From TH-plancto1 sp043777375 (GTDB taxonomy: Bacteria; Planctomycetota; Planctomycetia; Planctomycetales; Planctomycetaceae): a stretch of DNA of 47,744 bases. Below, piece after piece: positions 15,529 through 23,988 of the stretch (within the stretch, counting starts at the first letter, position 1; every line of letters begins with the position of its first letter). The translations under genes were made by a program, and so were the position numbers. The stretch is from contig JAYWHX010000095.1 in NCBI GenBank assembly GCA_043777375.1, forward strand, positions 1 through 47,744, in the 5' to 3' direction. The notes under the pieces were generated by a model. It was not told where the DNA came from. It searched no databases and worked only from the letters and a program-made list of their open reading frames with translations.

Positions 15529-18504
15529 TCAGCTGCAGCCTAATGACTGACCACAATTATAGCATAAAAAGCAGTTGCCATTGCGCACTGTAATACTCCC
15601 ACAGTTACAACACGCAGGGGCATCGGACTGGAACCTCGCGAACTGCTCGTTACGGCTTCCATCATGATGTGACGTGCTCACATCCGGCGGGAGCAGCGGC
15701 AGCTGGTAGGCGGCTGCAGCTCCGTTGGTGGCGTGGCCATTTCCGATGCCGTTGGCACTGGCTCCCAGAAGACTGTTCGTCTTGGCGGGAACCGGAGACG
15801 CGGCGACCGGAGCGGCTGGAAGCTTCGTGCTCACAGCCGCAGTCACCTCAGAGGAGACGGGGGCCTCCGTGGTGGGTGCCTTGGGAGCCATGCCCTCGTG
15901 CTTGGGGGAGTGAGCCTCCTTGTAGCCCGCGAGGAACGTGTTGCCGAGGAATCGGAAGATGTAGTCGACCACGCTCTTGGCGTGCGGGATGTCTGGGTTG
16001 CTGGTCCAGCCGGACGGCTCGAAGCGGGCGTGGCTGAACTTGTTGACCAGGGCTTCGAGAGGCACACCGTACTGGAGGGCGAGCGACGTTTCGGTGCCGA
16101 TGACATCCATCAGGCCGCCGATTGTGGAGCCTTCCTTCGCCATCGTGATGAAGAGTTCACCGGGGGTGTTGTCTTCAAACAGGCCGATGGTGATGTACCC
16201 CTCGTGTCCGCCGACGTTGAACTTGTGGGTCAACGAATGGCGGGTATCGGGGAGGCGGCGACGGGCGGGAGCGGCAGTGGCAGCGGTTGTGTCAGCAGCG
16301 GCGGCCCCCTTCTTTTCGCTCTTCGAGGTGTTGAGCGGCTGGGATTGCTTGGAGCCATCGCGATAGATCGCGAGGGCCTTGAGTCCCATCTTCCAACCCT
16401 CGATGTAGGCTTGCTCGATGTCCTCGACCGTGGAGTCGGTGGGCATGTTGACCGTCTTCGAGATGGCTCCCGAGAGGAACGGCTGGGCAGCGGCCATCAT
16501 GGAGACGTGGGCGTGCCACGCGATGGAGCGGTTACCCTTCGCAGCCTTGAACGCACAGTCGAAGACGGGCAGGTGCTCGTCCTTCAGCTCCGGGGCTCCT
16601 TCGATCGTGTCATGTTCCTCAAGGAATTTGAGGATCGCCACGACTTGATCGGGGGTGTAGCCGAGGGTCTTGAGAGTGGCAGGAACGGTACGGTTGATGA
16701 TCTTCATCATGCCGCCGCCAGCGAGCTGCTTGTACTTGATGAGTGCGATGTCCGGCTCGATGCCGGTGGTGTCGCAGTCCATCATGAAGGCAATCGTGCC
16801 GGTGGGGGCGAGGACCGTCGCCTGGGCATTGCGGTAGCCATAGCGGCGGCCGTTTTGCAGAGCTTCGTTCCAGACCTGACGTGCAGCATCGCGAAGATAC
16901 GCCGGGCAGGCGGGGTTGATCTTCTCGACTGCGTCGCGGTGCATTTGCATGACCGAGAGCATCGGCTGCTCGTTCTCTTTATAGCCCGCGAACGGCCCAA
17001 CAGTGCCCGCGATCTGGGCGCTGGTGGAATATCCCTGCCCCGTGAGGAGAGCCGAGAGTGCTCCACAGATCCCGCGACCGGCTTCGCTGTCGTAGGGAAT
17101 GCCCATCGACATCAGCATGCTGCCGAGATTGGCGAACCCGAGTCCGAGAGGCCGGAACAGGTGCGAGTTTTCGGCGATCGGCGGGGTCGGATAGCTGGCG
17201 TGATCGACCAGGACTTCCTGAGCGGTGATCATGATCGCACAGGCCCGGCGGTAACGATCGACGTCGAACGACCCATCCTCACGCATGCACTTCTTGAGGT
17301 TGATCGACGACAGGTTGCACGCCGTATCGTCGAGGAACATGTACTCGCTGCAGGGGTTCGAGGCATTAATCGGCCCGGCATTTTTACAGGTGTGCCAGCG
17401 ATTAATTGTTGTGTCATACTGCACACCGGGATCGCCGCAGTACCAGGCTCCCTCGGCCATCTGCCGCATGATGTAGCGGGCCTTGTAGGTCGGCCCTGCC
17501 TTCTGCGGATTGGTGACCCAGTGAGTGACCCAATCGCTGTCAGTCTCGACGGCCTTCATGAAGTCGTCGCTCAGGCGGACCGAGAGGTTCGCGTTTTGGA
17601 ACATGATCGAAGAGTAGGCTTCGCCGTTAAAGTTGGAGTCGTACTCGCCGCTGTCGATCAGCACGCGGGCCTTCTTCTCTTCCTTCAGCTTGCACTGCAC
17701 GAATTCCAGGATATCTGGGTGCCAGTCCTTGAGTGACTGCATCTTCGCAGCTCGCCGGGTCTTGCCACCCGACTTAACGACAGCTGCGATTTGGTCATAG
17801 ACCCGCATGAAGGAGAGCGGGCCAGACGGGGTTCCGCCGCCGGAGAGTTTTTCCCGGCTGCTGCGGATGGTGGACATGTCGGATCCGGTGCCGGAGCCGA
17901 ACTTGAAGAGCATGGCCTCGCTGGTGGCGAGGCGCATGATGCCTTCCATGTTGTCGTCGACCGACTGAATAAAGCAAGCGGAGGCTTGAGGGAATTCGTA
18001 GGGCGTGCTGGGCCGATGTACCTGCTTGGTGCGCGGGTCAAAATTGTAATTTCCCACGGAGCCTTTCACACCATACTGGTGGTAGAGTCCGACGTTGAAC
18101 CAGACTGGGGAATTAAACGCAGCGTGCTGATGCAGGCAGAGCCAAGCCAGCTCGCGGTAGAAATTTTCGCCGTCCTGCGAGGTGGCAAAGTACCCGTCCT
18201 GCATGGCCCAGTCGGCAATGGTGCGGGCGACACGGTGGATCACCTGCTTCACGGAGCGTTCACGCTCGTTGGTGCCCGGCTCTCCGTAGAAGTACTTGGA
18301 GACGACGACGTTGGTCGCGAGAGCTGACCACTCTTTAGGAACTTCGCAGTTGGTCTGCTCGAAGAGCACCTTGCCGTTTTCATCCTTGATTGCTGCGGTC
18401 CGCAGATCCCACTCGACGGTGTCGAACGGATCGCCTCCCATCGGGCAGAAGTAAGGATCGATGCGCATCGGTTCCACCGCATTGACGGTCTTGACACTCG
18501 ACAT
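15529..18504 (-). CDS. nrdJ: Adenosylcobalamin-dependent (class II) ribonucleoside reductase
   Basis: About 991 residues. It reduces ribonucleotides using a cobalamin-generated thiyl radical. Order: N-terminal MRIDPYFCP region; SACFIQSVDDNMEGIM with the first redox Cys; active-site region with NPCSEYMFLDDTACNLSSIN (Asn, Cys, Glu radical residues, near 430-450); ATVLAPTGTIAFMMDCDTTG (phosphate loop); and a TSCPD domain (RHSLTHKFNVGGHEGYITIG). An Ala/Pro-rich linker follows, then a Cys4 ribbon tail (ACCNCGSITVRNGNCFLC...). ATG 18504 is chosen because aggaaagg precedes it and family proteins begin near MRIDPYFCP; the frame extends to 18657 without conserved sequence. The last ~110 bases use AT-rich codons unlike the rest, and the same tail recurs in the next gene. 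Confidence 0.95.
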   Translation of the reverse strand: MSSVKTVNAVEPMRIDPYFCPMGGDPFDTVEWDLRTAAIKDENGKVLFEQTNCEVPKEWSALATNVVVSKYFYGEPGTNERERSVKQVIHRVARTIADWAMQDGYFATSQDGENFYRELAWLCLHQHAAFNSPVWFNVGLYHQYGVKGSVGNYNFDPRTKQVHRPSTPYEFPQASACFIQSVDDNMEGIMRLATSEAMLFKFGSGTGSDMSTIRSSREKLSGGGTPSGPLSFMRVYDQIAAVVKSGGKTRRAAKMQSLKDWHPDILEFVQCKLKEEKKARVLIDSGEYDSNFNGEAYSSIMFQNANLSVRLSDDFMKAVETDSDWVTHWVTNPQKAGPTYKARYIMRQMAEGAWYCGDPGVQYDTTINRWHTCKNAGPINASNPCSEYMFLDDTACNLSSINLKKCMREDGSFDVDRYRRACAIMITAQEVLVDHASYPTPPIAENSHLFRPLGLGFANLGSMLMSMGIPYDSEAGRGICGALSALLTGQGYSTSAQIAGTVGPFAGYKENEQPMLSVMQMHRDAVEKINPACPAYLRDAARQVWNEALQNGRRYGYRNAQATVLAPTGTIAFMMDCDTTGIEPDIALIKYKQLAGGGMMKIINRTVPATLKTLGYTPDQVVAILKFLEEHDTIEGAPELKDEHLPVFDCAFKAAKGNRSIAWHAHVSMMAAAQPFLSGAISKTVNMPTDSTVEDIEQAYIEGWKMGLKALAIYRDGSKQSQPLNTSKSEKKGAAAADTTAATAAPARRRLPDTRHSLTHKFNVGGHEGYITIGLFEDNTPGELFITMAKEGSTIGGLMDVIGTETSLALQYGVPLEALVNKFSHARFEPSGWTSNPDIPHAKSVVDYIFRFLGNTFLAGYKEAHSPKHEGMAPKAPTTEAPVSSEVTAAVSTKLPAAPVAASPVPAKTNSLLGASANGIGNGHATNGAAAAYQLPLLPPDVSTSHHDGSRNEQFARFQSDAPACCNCGSITVRNGNCFLCYNCGQSLGCS

Positions 18505-18804
18505 TGAGATACCTTTCCTGGCGTGCGTCATGCACGGAAACCCCGAGTGGGGCGTGTTGAGAGTTCGCGTCGCCGTAACAATCAGCGGACGTGAGGTCGC
18601 TTCGTCAGAATCTGGGTCCATCCAAGGCGCGCAGGCACCCCTGAACAACTGGAACATGTGAACATCCGCTGCCTACCCATCCTATCGGTCAAAAGGAGGT
18701 TTGGACAGTAGAATTTCAGCGGAAATGCGAGATCAATCGCACAATGAGTTGTACAGGAGCAGATGGCAGCCCCAACATCTTGTTGCCGGGAGCGACAGCG
18801 ACGT
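18505..18804 (-). promoter_or_regulatory. Long 5' leader of nrdJ
   Basis: About 295 bases lie between the predicted promoter and ATG 18504. A short hairpin, cgtgcgtcatgcacg (18522-18536), lies close to the ribosome binding site. I looked for the cobalamin riboswitch core and did not find it. The leader may still be regulatory. Confidence 0.35.
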
Positions 18805-18832
18805 TTATACGCCGGGTCGGCGGATTGTCAAG
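18805..18832 (-). promoter_or_regulatory. Sigma-70-type promoter for nrdJ (leftward)
   Basis: On the minus strand, TTGACA (18832-18827) is followed by a 16-bp spacer and TATAAA (18810-18805), close to consensus. Transcription would start near 18798. The rest of the gap to 19180 shows only a CCCGAGG/CCTCGGG hairpin (about 19137-19157) ahead of the next gene. Confidence 0.6.
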
Positions 18833-19179
18833 AAATCGTGATGACGAATTTATGGGTCGACCGATCTGTATCGACGGAACTTCCAAGCCGATAAGGAGTA
18901 TCGAGCGCTGACTTTTTTTGACACGACTTGTCACGATCGGTCATTCTCATCCCACTCTCATGGAGTCTGCCGCATGAATGCATCACTATTGTGGTTTTCC
19001 TGTGAATCAAGCCATATTGTTTGTGCCCAAGCTGCTGTGATCAGGTTTTTTCCACACTCGGAAGATTCAGTGAAAAGCTTCGATACCTCGAGGTTCTGGC
19101 GGTGTTCAAGGTAGTATGGAGTGACATTCCACATACCCCGAGGTGATCCGCCTCGGGATCGTCAGTTCGTGAGGTTTAC

Positions 19180-21000
19180 ATGCGTCGCCGACACAACGGT
19201 TCTCTCTGTCTGGGTTTGTGGATGCTGATCGCGGTTCAGGCAGGCGTTGGCCTGCAAGCGGCCGAGAAGCGGGACGCAATCTCATCCGCCCACCAGGTCG
19301 ACGAGCTGATCGCAGCTGAACTGACCAAGGGCGGGGTGACTCCGGCCCCCCTCGTCAACGACGATACGTTTTTGCGTCGGGCGTCGCTCGATCTAGCGGG
19401 GACGATCCCCACTCCGAATCAGGTCACTGATTTCGCACTCGACCCTGACCCCGCGAAACGGACCAAGCTGGTCGACCGACTGCTGGCCTCGGATGATTAC
19501 GCGGATATCTGGGCCAGCTACTGGCGCGAGGTGATCTTCTCCCGTGCGACCGAGGCCCGCGCTCGCAGTATGCAGGATGTGTTCGAAACCTGGATGAAGG
19601 ACCAGCTCACCAAGAACGTTGGCTGGGACAAAATTACGACGGAATTGCTGACCGCGACCGGTAGTACCAAAGTCGACGGAGATGTGGCTCTGATTTACTG
19701 CCACACGGGTGAGCCCGAGGAACTCGCAGCCGAAACCGCTCGCATTTTCCTGGGAATCCAGATCCAGTGTGCCAACTGCCACAAGCACCCCTACGAGAAG
19801 TGGACTCGCGAGGACTTTCACCAGTTCGCAGCGTTCTTCCCTCGAATTCAGGTCCGCCGGGATCCAGATGACCAGGGGACGTATCTGGTGAACTCACTGA
19901 GTGACCAGGCTGAAAAACGAAAGAACATCGATCCCACCCAAGCCTTCGCCCGAATGGATCGAAACAATGATGGTCAGCTTTCTCGCGAGGAAGTCGCGAA
20001 GATTCAGCAACTCGCCAAGCGGTTCGACATGATCCTGGCTCAGGGGGATACGAACAAAGACGGAGTGATGTCCAAATCCGAGTTTGAAAAAGTCCCGCGA
20101 CCCGATGTGAACAACCAACCCGGGCGCGGCTCAGCCGAACATCACATGCCCGACCTCGAAAACCCCACCGCTGAAGGCGAATTGATGCAGCCGGTCTTCT
20201 TCGTGAATCATGCGAAGATCAAGACCGGGACCGAAGATATGGATCGCCGCGAGACACTCGCCAAGTTCGTCACCGCTCGCAGTAACCCGTGGTTTGCCAA
20301 ATCTTTCGTGAATCGCATCTGGGCCGAAATGGTCGGCGAGGGGTTCACAGACATCGTTGATGACATGGGCCCCGGACACGATGCGAAAGCCGCAGCTGCC
20401 TTGGATCTGCTCTCCGCTCAGTTCATTGCCAACGGCTACGACATCCAGTGGCTGTATCGCACGATTGCCAATACGCAGGTGTATCAACGCCAACTGCGAT
20501 CCGCCGACACCAGCGAGGGAGTCTTCGCTGCCGCCAGCCCAACCCGGCTGCGGTCTGACCAGATTTACAATTCACTCACGGCGATCCTGGGTGACAGCCT
20601 GGTCCCTCAATCCCGCTCCACATTCAAAGGCGGTGCGGAACGATACGCCAATCAGGGAGGGCGTAAAGGATTCGGCAACCTGTTCGGCTTCGACCCCAGC
20701 ACGCCGCAAGCTGACATTATTGGAACGGTGCCGCAAGCTTTGTTCCTCATGAATCAGGGCGGCGTCAACAACGCCATACGGGCAGCGGGCCGCACTCGAC
20801 TGGTGACGCTGTTGGAAAAGAACAAGGACGATCACGACGCCCTGTCGGAGTTGTACTTGCTCGTCTTGTCTCGCGAGCCTTCAAAGTCGGAAGTCGAAGT
20901 CAACTTGGCTTTCCTGCAGTCCGTGGGGAACCGCAACGAAGCCTTCGAAGACATCCTCTGGAGCCTGCTGAACAGCAGCGAGTTCATCACCAAGCGATGA
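19180..21000 (+). CDS. DUF1549/DUF1553 secreted protein with CxxCH and two EF-hands
   Basis: 606 residues with a Sec signal peptide. The N-terminal ~200 residues match DUF1549: VDELIAAELTKGGVTPAPLVNDDTFLRRASLDLAGTIPTP, ending in IQCANCHKHPYEKW, a single CxxCH heme-type motif near residue 197. Two EF-hand loops follow, DRNNDGQLSREE and DTNKDGVMSKSE (about 258-302). The C-terminal part matches DUF1553 (RRETLAKFVTARSNPWFAKSFVNRIWAEMVG, then PTRLRSDQIYNSLTAILGDS). Such proteins are expanded in planctomycetes, are usually paired with a DUF1501 protein, and have no established function. ATG 19180 has a gagg site six bases upstream. The DUF1501 gene at 21217 is its probable partner. Confidence 0.92.
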   Translation: MRRRHNGSLCLGLWMLIAVQAGVGLQAAEKRDAISSAHQVDELIAAELTKGGVTPAPLVNDDTFLRRASLDLAGTIPTPNQVTDFALDPDPAKRTKLVDRLLASDDYADIWASYWREVIFSRATEARARSMQDVFETWMKDQLTKNVGWDKITTELLTATGSTKVDGDVALIYCHTGEPEELAAETARIFLGIQIQCANCHKHPYEKWTREDFHQFAAFFPRIQVRRDPDDQGTYLVNSLSDQAEKRKNIDPTQAFARMDRNNDGQLSREEVAKIQQLAKRFDMILAQGDTNKDGVMSKSEFEKVPRPDVNNQPGRGSAEHHMPDLENPTAEGELMQPVFFVNHAKIKTGTEDMDRRETLAKFVTARSNPWFAKSFVNRIWAEMVGEGFTDIVDDMGPGHDAKAAAALDLLSAQFIANGYDIQWLYRTIANTQVYQRQLRSADTSEGVFAAASPTRLRSDQIYNSLTAILGDSLVPQSRSTFKGGAERYANQGGRKGFGNLFGFDPSTPQADIIGTVPQALFLMNQGGVNNAIRAAGRTRLVTLLEKNKDDHDALSELYLLVLSREPSKSEVEVNLAFLQSVGNRNEAFEDILWSLLNSSEFITKR

Positions 21001-21008
21001 CCCCGTAG

Positions 21009-21192
21009 GACGGGCAAATGTGCCCGTCTGTCAATTCAACTGGGAGCTGGCTGTCAGCCCCCGTACCCGAGTGGCTACACCGCTAGAACAGAGTCGCTGG
21101 GATCGCAATGTCGAACCGCCCGGTGTGTGCACTGGGTCGCCTCTGCTTTCGCCCCGCAGCACACACCGCACGGACGGGCAAATGTGCCCGTC
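21009..21192. repeat. Paired palindromes between the DUF1549 and DUF1501 genes
   Basis: The 20-bp palindrome gacgggcaaatgtgcccgtc occurs at 21009-21028 and again at 21173-21192. Between them cggtgtgtgc (21121) pairs with gcacacaccg (21159). The second copy ends 24 bases before the DUF1501 start. Confidence 0.85.
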
Positions 21193-21216
21193 CGACAACT
21201 GCTCAGGAACCATCCC

Positions 21217-22497
21217 ATGCAAACGATTCACGATCAAATCCAACTCTCCCGCGACACCCTGTCCCGTCGCCGGTTTCTGCACACGATCTCCGCGTCGGCA
21301 ATCGCAGCCGGGGCCTTCGGGTTTACCGACCTCATCAGCTTGCGGGCGGATGATCTCCGCAAACAGGGTAAGTCGATGATTCTGCTCTGGATGCAGGGCG
21401 GGCCCTCGCAGTTCGAGACCTTCGACCCGAAGCCCGGTCATGAGAACGGCGGCGACACGCAGGCGATCTCCACCAGTGTCCCCGGCATTCAAATCGCTCA
21501 AAACTGGACGAACGTCGCCAAGGCCATGGGCGATATCACCCTCATTCGCTCGATGACCAACAAGGAAGGCAATCACCAACGGGCCAGCTACCAGATGCAC
21601 ACCGGGTACGTCCCCGCAGGCAGCGTCAAGCACCCGAGCTTCGGTGCAGCTGTGGCTCAGCAGATCTCTGATCCCAAGCAAGACCTGCCGACGATTGTCT
21701 CGATCGGTCGTCCAGAAGCGGGCGGTGGATTCCTCGGTGTCGACTACGAGCCATTCGTCGTCGACAACCCCGGCACGCTGCCGACCAACGTCGGGACTCC
21801 AGTCGGCCAGGATCGTCTCGCCCGTCGTCTCGATCACATGAAGAAACTCGAAGTCGAGTTCGCTGCCAAGGGGGGCCAAGTGGTCGTCGACAACCATCAG
21901 CGAATCTATGACAAGGCCACGCGCTTGGTGCAAAGTTCACTGACCAAATCGTTCGACTTCGCGGACGAACCGCAGGCTGTTCGCGATGCGTATGGCGATT
22001 CCCAATTCGGTCGCGGCTGCCTGCTGGCTCGCCGATTGATCCAAAAGGGTGTCAGCTTCGTCGAGGTGCGCGCCGGAAACTGGGACACGCACTTCGATGC
22101 TGCCGAACGGATTAAGAATCTGGCGGAACCTGTGGACCAAGGCATGGCCGCTCTAATCAATGATTTGAAGACGCAAGGTCTGCTCGAAAATACGATCGTC
22201 GTCTGGATGGGCGAGTTCGGTCGCACTCCCAAGATTAACGCTCGCGGTGGACGCGACCACTACCCCCGTTGCTTCAACGTCGCCCTCGCAGGCGGCGGTG
22301 TGAAGGGCGGCCAAGTCATCGGCAGCTCGGGAGCCGACGGCGCCATGCCCGTCGACAGCCCCGTCACCGTTCCGGATCTGTACACCTCGATCTGCCAGAG
22401 CCTGAACGTCGACCCCAAGCACGAAAACATCAGCCCCCTCGGACGCCCGATGAAGATCGTCGATGGCGGGTCCTTGATCCCGGGTCTCTTTTCCTAG
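21217..22497 (+). CDS. DUF1501 protein with Tat signal
   Basis: About 426 residues. The N-terminus LSRRRFLHTISASAIAAGAF is a twin-arginine export signal. The rest is the DUF1501 domain, which belongs to the alkaline-phosphatase/sulfatase-like fold. Typical stretches are ILLWMQGGPSQFETFDPKPG, RSMTNKEGNHQRASYQMHTG, NWDTHFDAAERIKN, VVWMGEFGRTPKINARGGRDHYPRCFN, and a C-terminal DGGSLIPGLF. The metal-ligand-like Asp and His in GRDHY are present. It follows the DUF1549 gene by 216 bp on the same strand, the usual planctomycete pairing. ATG 21217 is used because the Tat motif starts 13-15 residues later; an upstream ATG at 21127 lies within repeat sequence. The reaction is unknown. Confidence 0.93.
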   Translation: MQTIHDQIQLSRDTLSRRRFLHTISASAIAAGAFGFTDLISLRADDLRKQGKSMILLWMQGGPSQFETFDPKPGHENGGDTQAISTSVPGIQIAQNWTNVAKAMGDITLIRSMTNKEGNHQRASYQMHTGYVPAGSVKHPSFGAAVAQQISDPKQDLPTIVSIGRPEAGGGFLGVDYEPFVVDNPGTLPTNVGTPVGQDRLARRLDHMKKLEVEFAAKGGQVVVDNHQRIYDKATRLVQSSLTKSFDFADEPQAVRDAYGDSQFGRGCLLARRLIQKGVSFVEVRAGNWDTHFDAAERIKNLAEPVDQGMAALINDLKTQGLLENTIVVWMGEFGRTPKINARGGRDHYPRCFNVALAGGGVKGGQVIGSSGADGAMPVDSPVTVPDLYTSICQSLNVDPKHENISPLGRPMKIVDGGSLIPGLFS

Positions 22498-22512
22498 CGG
22501 CTTTCTGGAAAG

Positions 22513-22541
22513 TGAGCGGAAGGCGTGAGTCTTCCGCTCCG
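22513..22541. repeat. Small GTGA-type palindrome
   Basis: gagcggaaggcgtgagtctt... pairs GAGCGGAAG with CTTCCGCTC around gcgtgagt, just after the DUF1501 stop. Confidence 0.55.
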
Positions 22542-22727
22542 CTGATGATTGCATCGAAGTCACATGTCAGTCATCCACGATAAGTCGCTGACATCGTCGC
22601 CTTTCGCCCCGCCGAAGTTCGGAGCCGTCTTGCCGGGGGCCGAGTAGCGGGCGCAAGTGCCTCGGCCCTGGGTGATGTGCTGCGAGCCACCGCCAGTATC
22701 GAACGAGAACGACTGGCCGATCTCTGA

Positions 22728-22822
22728 GAGCGGCAGGCGTGAGCCTGTCGAGGCCCCCGCCGGCGGACCGGTGTAGGCTGATGCTCAACGTCTCGGCAGG
22801 CTGACGCCGTGCCGCTCTCGGA
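22728..22822. repeat. Palindromic repeat, GTGA-loop family, inside the pseudogene
   Basis: gagcggcaggcgtgagcctg at 22728 matches the 5448 copy except for two compensating changes that keep the stem (CAGGC-GTGA-GCCTG). The inverse arm, caggctgacgccgtgccgctc, ends near 22820. Confidence 0.75.
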
Positions 22823-22928
22823 GGCAGTCTCCCTGTGTTCTTCCATGCGAACATTCAAATGTAGCACTGTCCGATTCGGTGTCTTCGCCAATCCGCTCGA
22901 TGTGCGACGACTGGCGAATCAGTGCGAG

Positions 22929-23004
22929 CGTAGCGGAATTCGTCAGAATTTCGCCAGGTTTGCGCTGACTGTCTGGACGGCGAAAGTCTGACGACTTCCG
23001 CTAC
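22929..23004. repeat. Inverted repeat, gacggcgaaagtctgacgac family
   Basis: The left arm gtagcggaattcgtcagaat (22929) is the imperfect inverse of the right arm ending cgacttccgctac (22976-23004). It interrupts the pseudogene. Confidence 0.7.
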
Positions 23005-23267
23005 ACGCGAACCAGTCACGAGAGCGCTCTTGGCCTCGGTATCGTCGTCCGTCCCCCGGATGACGTACCGCAGATCGGTCGACGCCCCTCGCCCTGTGTC
23101 CCTTCGCGGCTGTCCCATTTTTCGTCAACGGTGATTGGCATGGAGAGTCGGGGGACAGGGGGCAGGTAGAGGAAGAATTGACACGTACGTGTGACACCGC
23201 AAAGCTACGGAGATGTTCGACCGCACTTCTGCGGACGAATACCTGCTAGGTGCATCAGGAGTTTTGC

Positions 23268-23639
23268 GTGAGCGTTGGGTACGTTCTGGTCAACTATTCG
23301 CGTTCAGAGGTCATTGGCTTTGCACATGTCTCTGTCTCAACTAAGAATGAGATTTCCGGCAACTCTGTCGCCGCTGCAATCACGACGTGGTACTTGCTTG
23401 AACACGCTGGTGATTCCGTTGCTTTCGTGTCTGACACCCATGGCGACTGGCCATTTCCCTCCGGCTCATCTGCAGATCTTGCAAGCTACAAAGACGTTAC
23501 TGACCAGACCATTGACTTGCTTGTAGCAGCTGGAATCATTCGCGACGATGGCCGAGAGACATTTCTGGATGATCCTGATTCATATATCCGTATCTTGCAC
23601 AACATCTGGATTGAGCAATCACATAAGGCTGGCGTTTAG
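23268..23639 (+). CDS. Hypothetical protein
   Basis: About 123 residues, not recognised, no signal peptide or membrane segment. It reads as a small alpha/beta protein: GYVLVNYSRSEVIGFAHVSV, then AAAITTWYLLEHAGDSVAFV, and a C-terminal helix ending DSYIRILHNIWIEQSH. GTG 23268 is chosen because AGGAG lies six bases upstream. It is the only rightward gene inside the decayed leftward group at 22.56-24.48 kb and is AT-richer than the flanking DUF1501 genes. This suggests separate arrival, though function cannot be inferred. Confidence 0.6.
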   Translation: MSVGYVLVNYSRSEVIGFAHVSVSTKNEISGNSVAAAITTWYLLEHAGDSVAFVSDTHGDWPFPSGSSADLASYKDVTDQTIDLLVAAGIIRDDGRETFLDDPDSYIRILHNIWIEQSHKAGV

Positions 23640-23649
23640 ACTCTAGGCA

Positions 23650-23913
23650 TTAGGCGATCGGCCACCTTCCGTTGGGACACGACTCGGACCGCCAGCGGGC
23701 TTTCGTCTTCAGCCGACACCCGCAGGTCCGCTCCTTGCACCGCAGCTTCTCCGGATCGAGTGACGGACAGTTGGCACAGACGGAGAGGCGGGCGAGATAC
23801 ACTTCATCGGTAACCTGCTTGCCGCCATCCGCCACGTGCTTCACGACCGCCTTGCCGAAGTTGGCCGCCTTGCGGCCCTGGCCGGGTGCCGAGGGAGGAA
23901 GTGATTCAGTCAT
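23650..23913 (-). CDS. Small cysteine-rich zinc-binding protein
   Basis: About 87 residues. The N-terminal half is basic and unremarkable (MTESLPPSAPGQGRKAANFG). The C-terminal half has a CxxC...C...CxC pattern: RLSVCANCPSLDPEKLRCK, then ERTCGCRLKTKARWRSESC, then PNGRW. This resembles small zinc-ribbon proteins with the CGC-x-L-x-x-K...CPxGxW ending that are often met beside phage structural or glycosyltransferase genes. ATG 23913 is taken because the frame upstream runs into a long palindromic repeat. Its leftward orientation matches the fragments on either side, so it may be an intact survivor of a lost gene group. Confidence 0.65.
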   Translation of the reverse strand: MTESLPPSAPGQGRKAANFGKAVVKHVADGGKQVTDEVYLARLSVCANCPSLDPEKLRCKERTCGCRLKTKARWRSESCPNGRWPIA

Positions 23914-23988
23914 GGTGAAGTGCCCCACAAACACGCCACCCCGCTCGTCGGGGTGGTATCGACGCCACTCGACAACCGAGCCCTCCGA

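Larger units (their letters stand above)
22560..23141 (-). pseudogene. Broken phage-like gene remnant
   Basis: Two coding fragments of what looks like one leftward gene. The 5' fragment starts at ATG 23141 with MPITVDEKWDSREGTQ, shifts frame near 23085, and continues LRYVIRGTDDDTEAKSAL to about 23005, where a repeat begins. The 3' fragment (about 22727 to the stop at 22560) reads GQSFSFDTGGGSQHITQ, then YSAPGKTAPNFGGAKG and ends DLSWMTDM. The middle is missing and replaced by repeats (22728-23004). The MPITVDEK...GTDD and FSFDTGGG...APGKTAP combinations resemble, from memory, proteins of phage-tail-like clusters in planctomycetes; I could not check this. Frameshift and deletion make it non-functional as one protein. 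Confidence 0.5.

Noticed and set aside
15733..17736. 667-codon rightward frame opposite nrdJ
   Set aside because: Antisense shadow; the leftward frame is a complete class II reductase.
18504..18804. Cobalamin riboswitch before nrdJ
   Set aside because: The leader is long enough, but no B12-box or core motif was found by eye.
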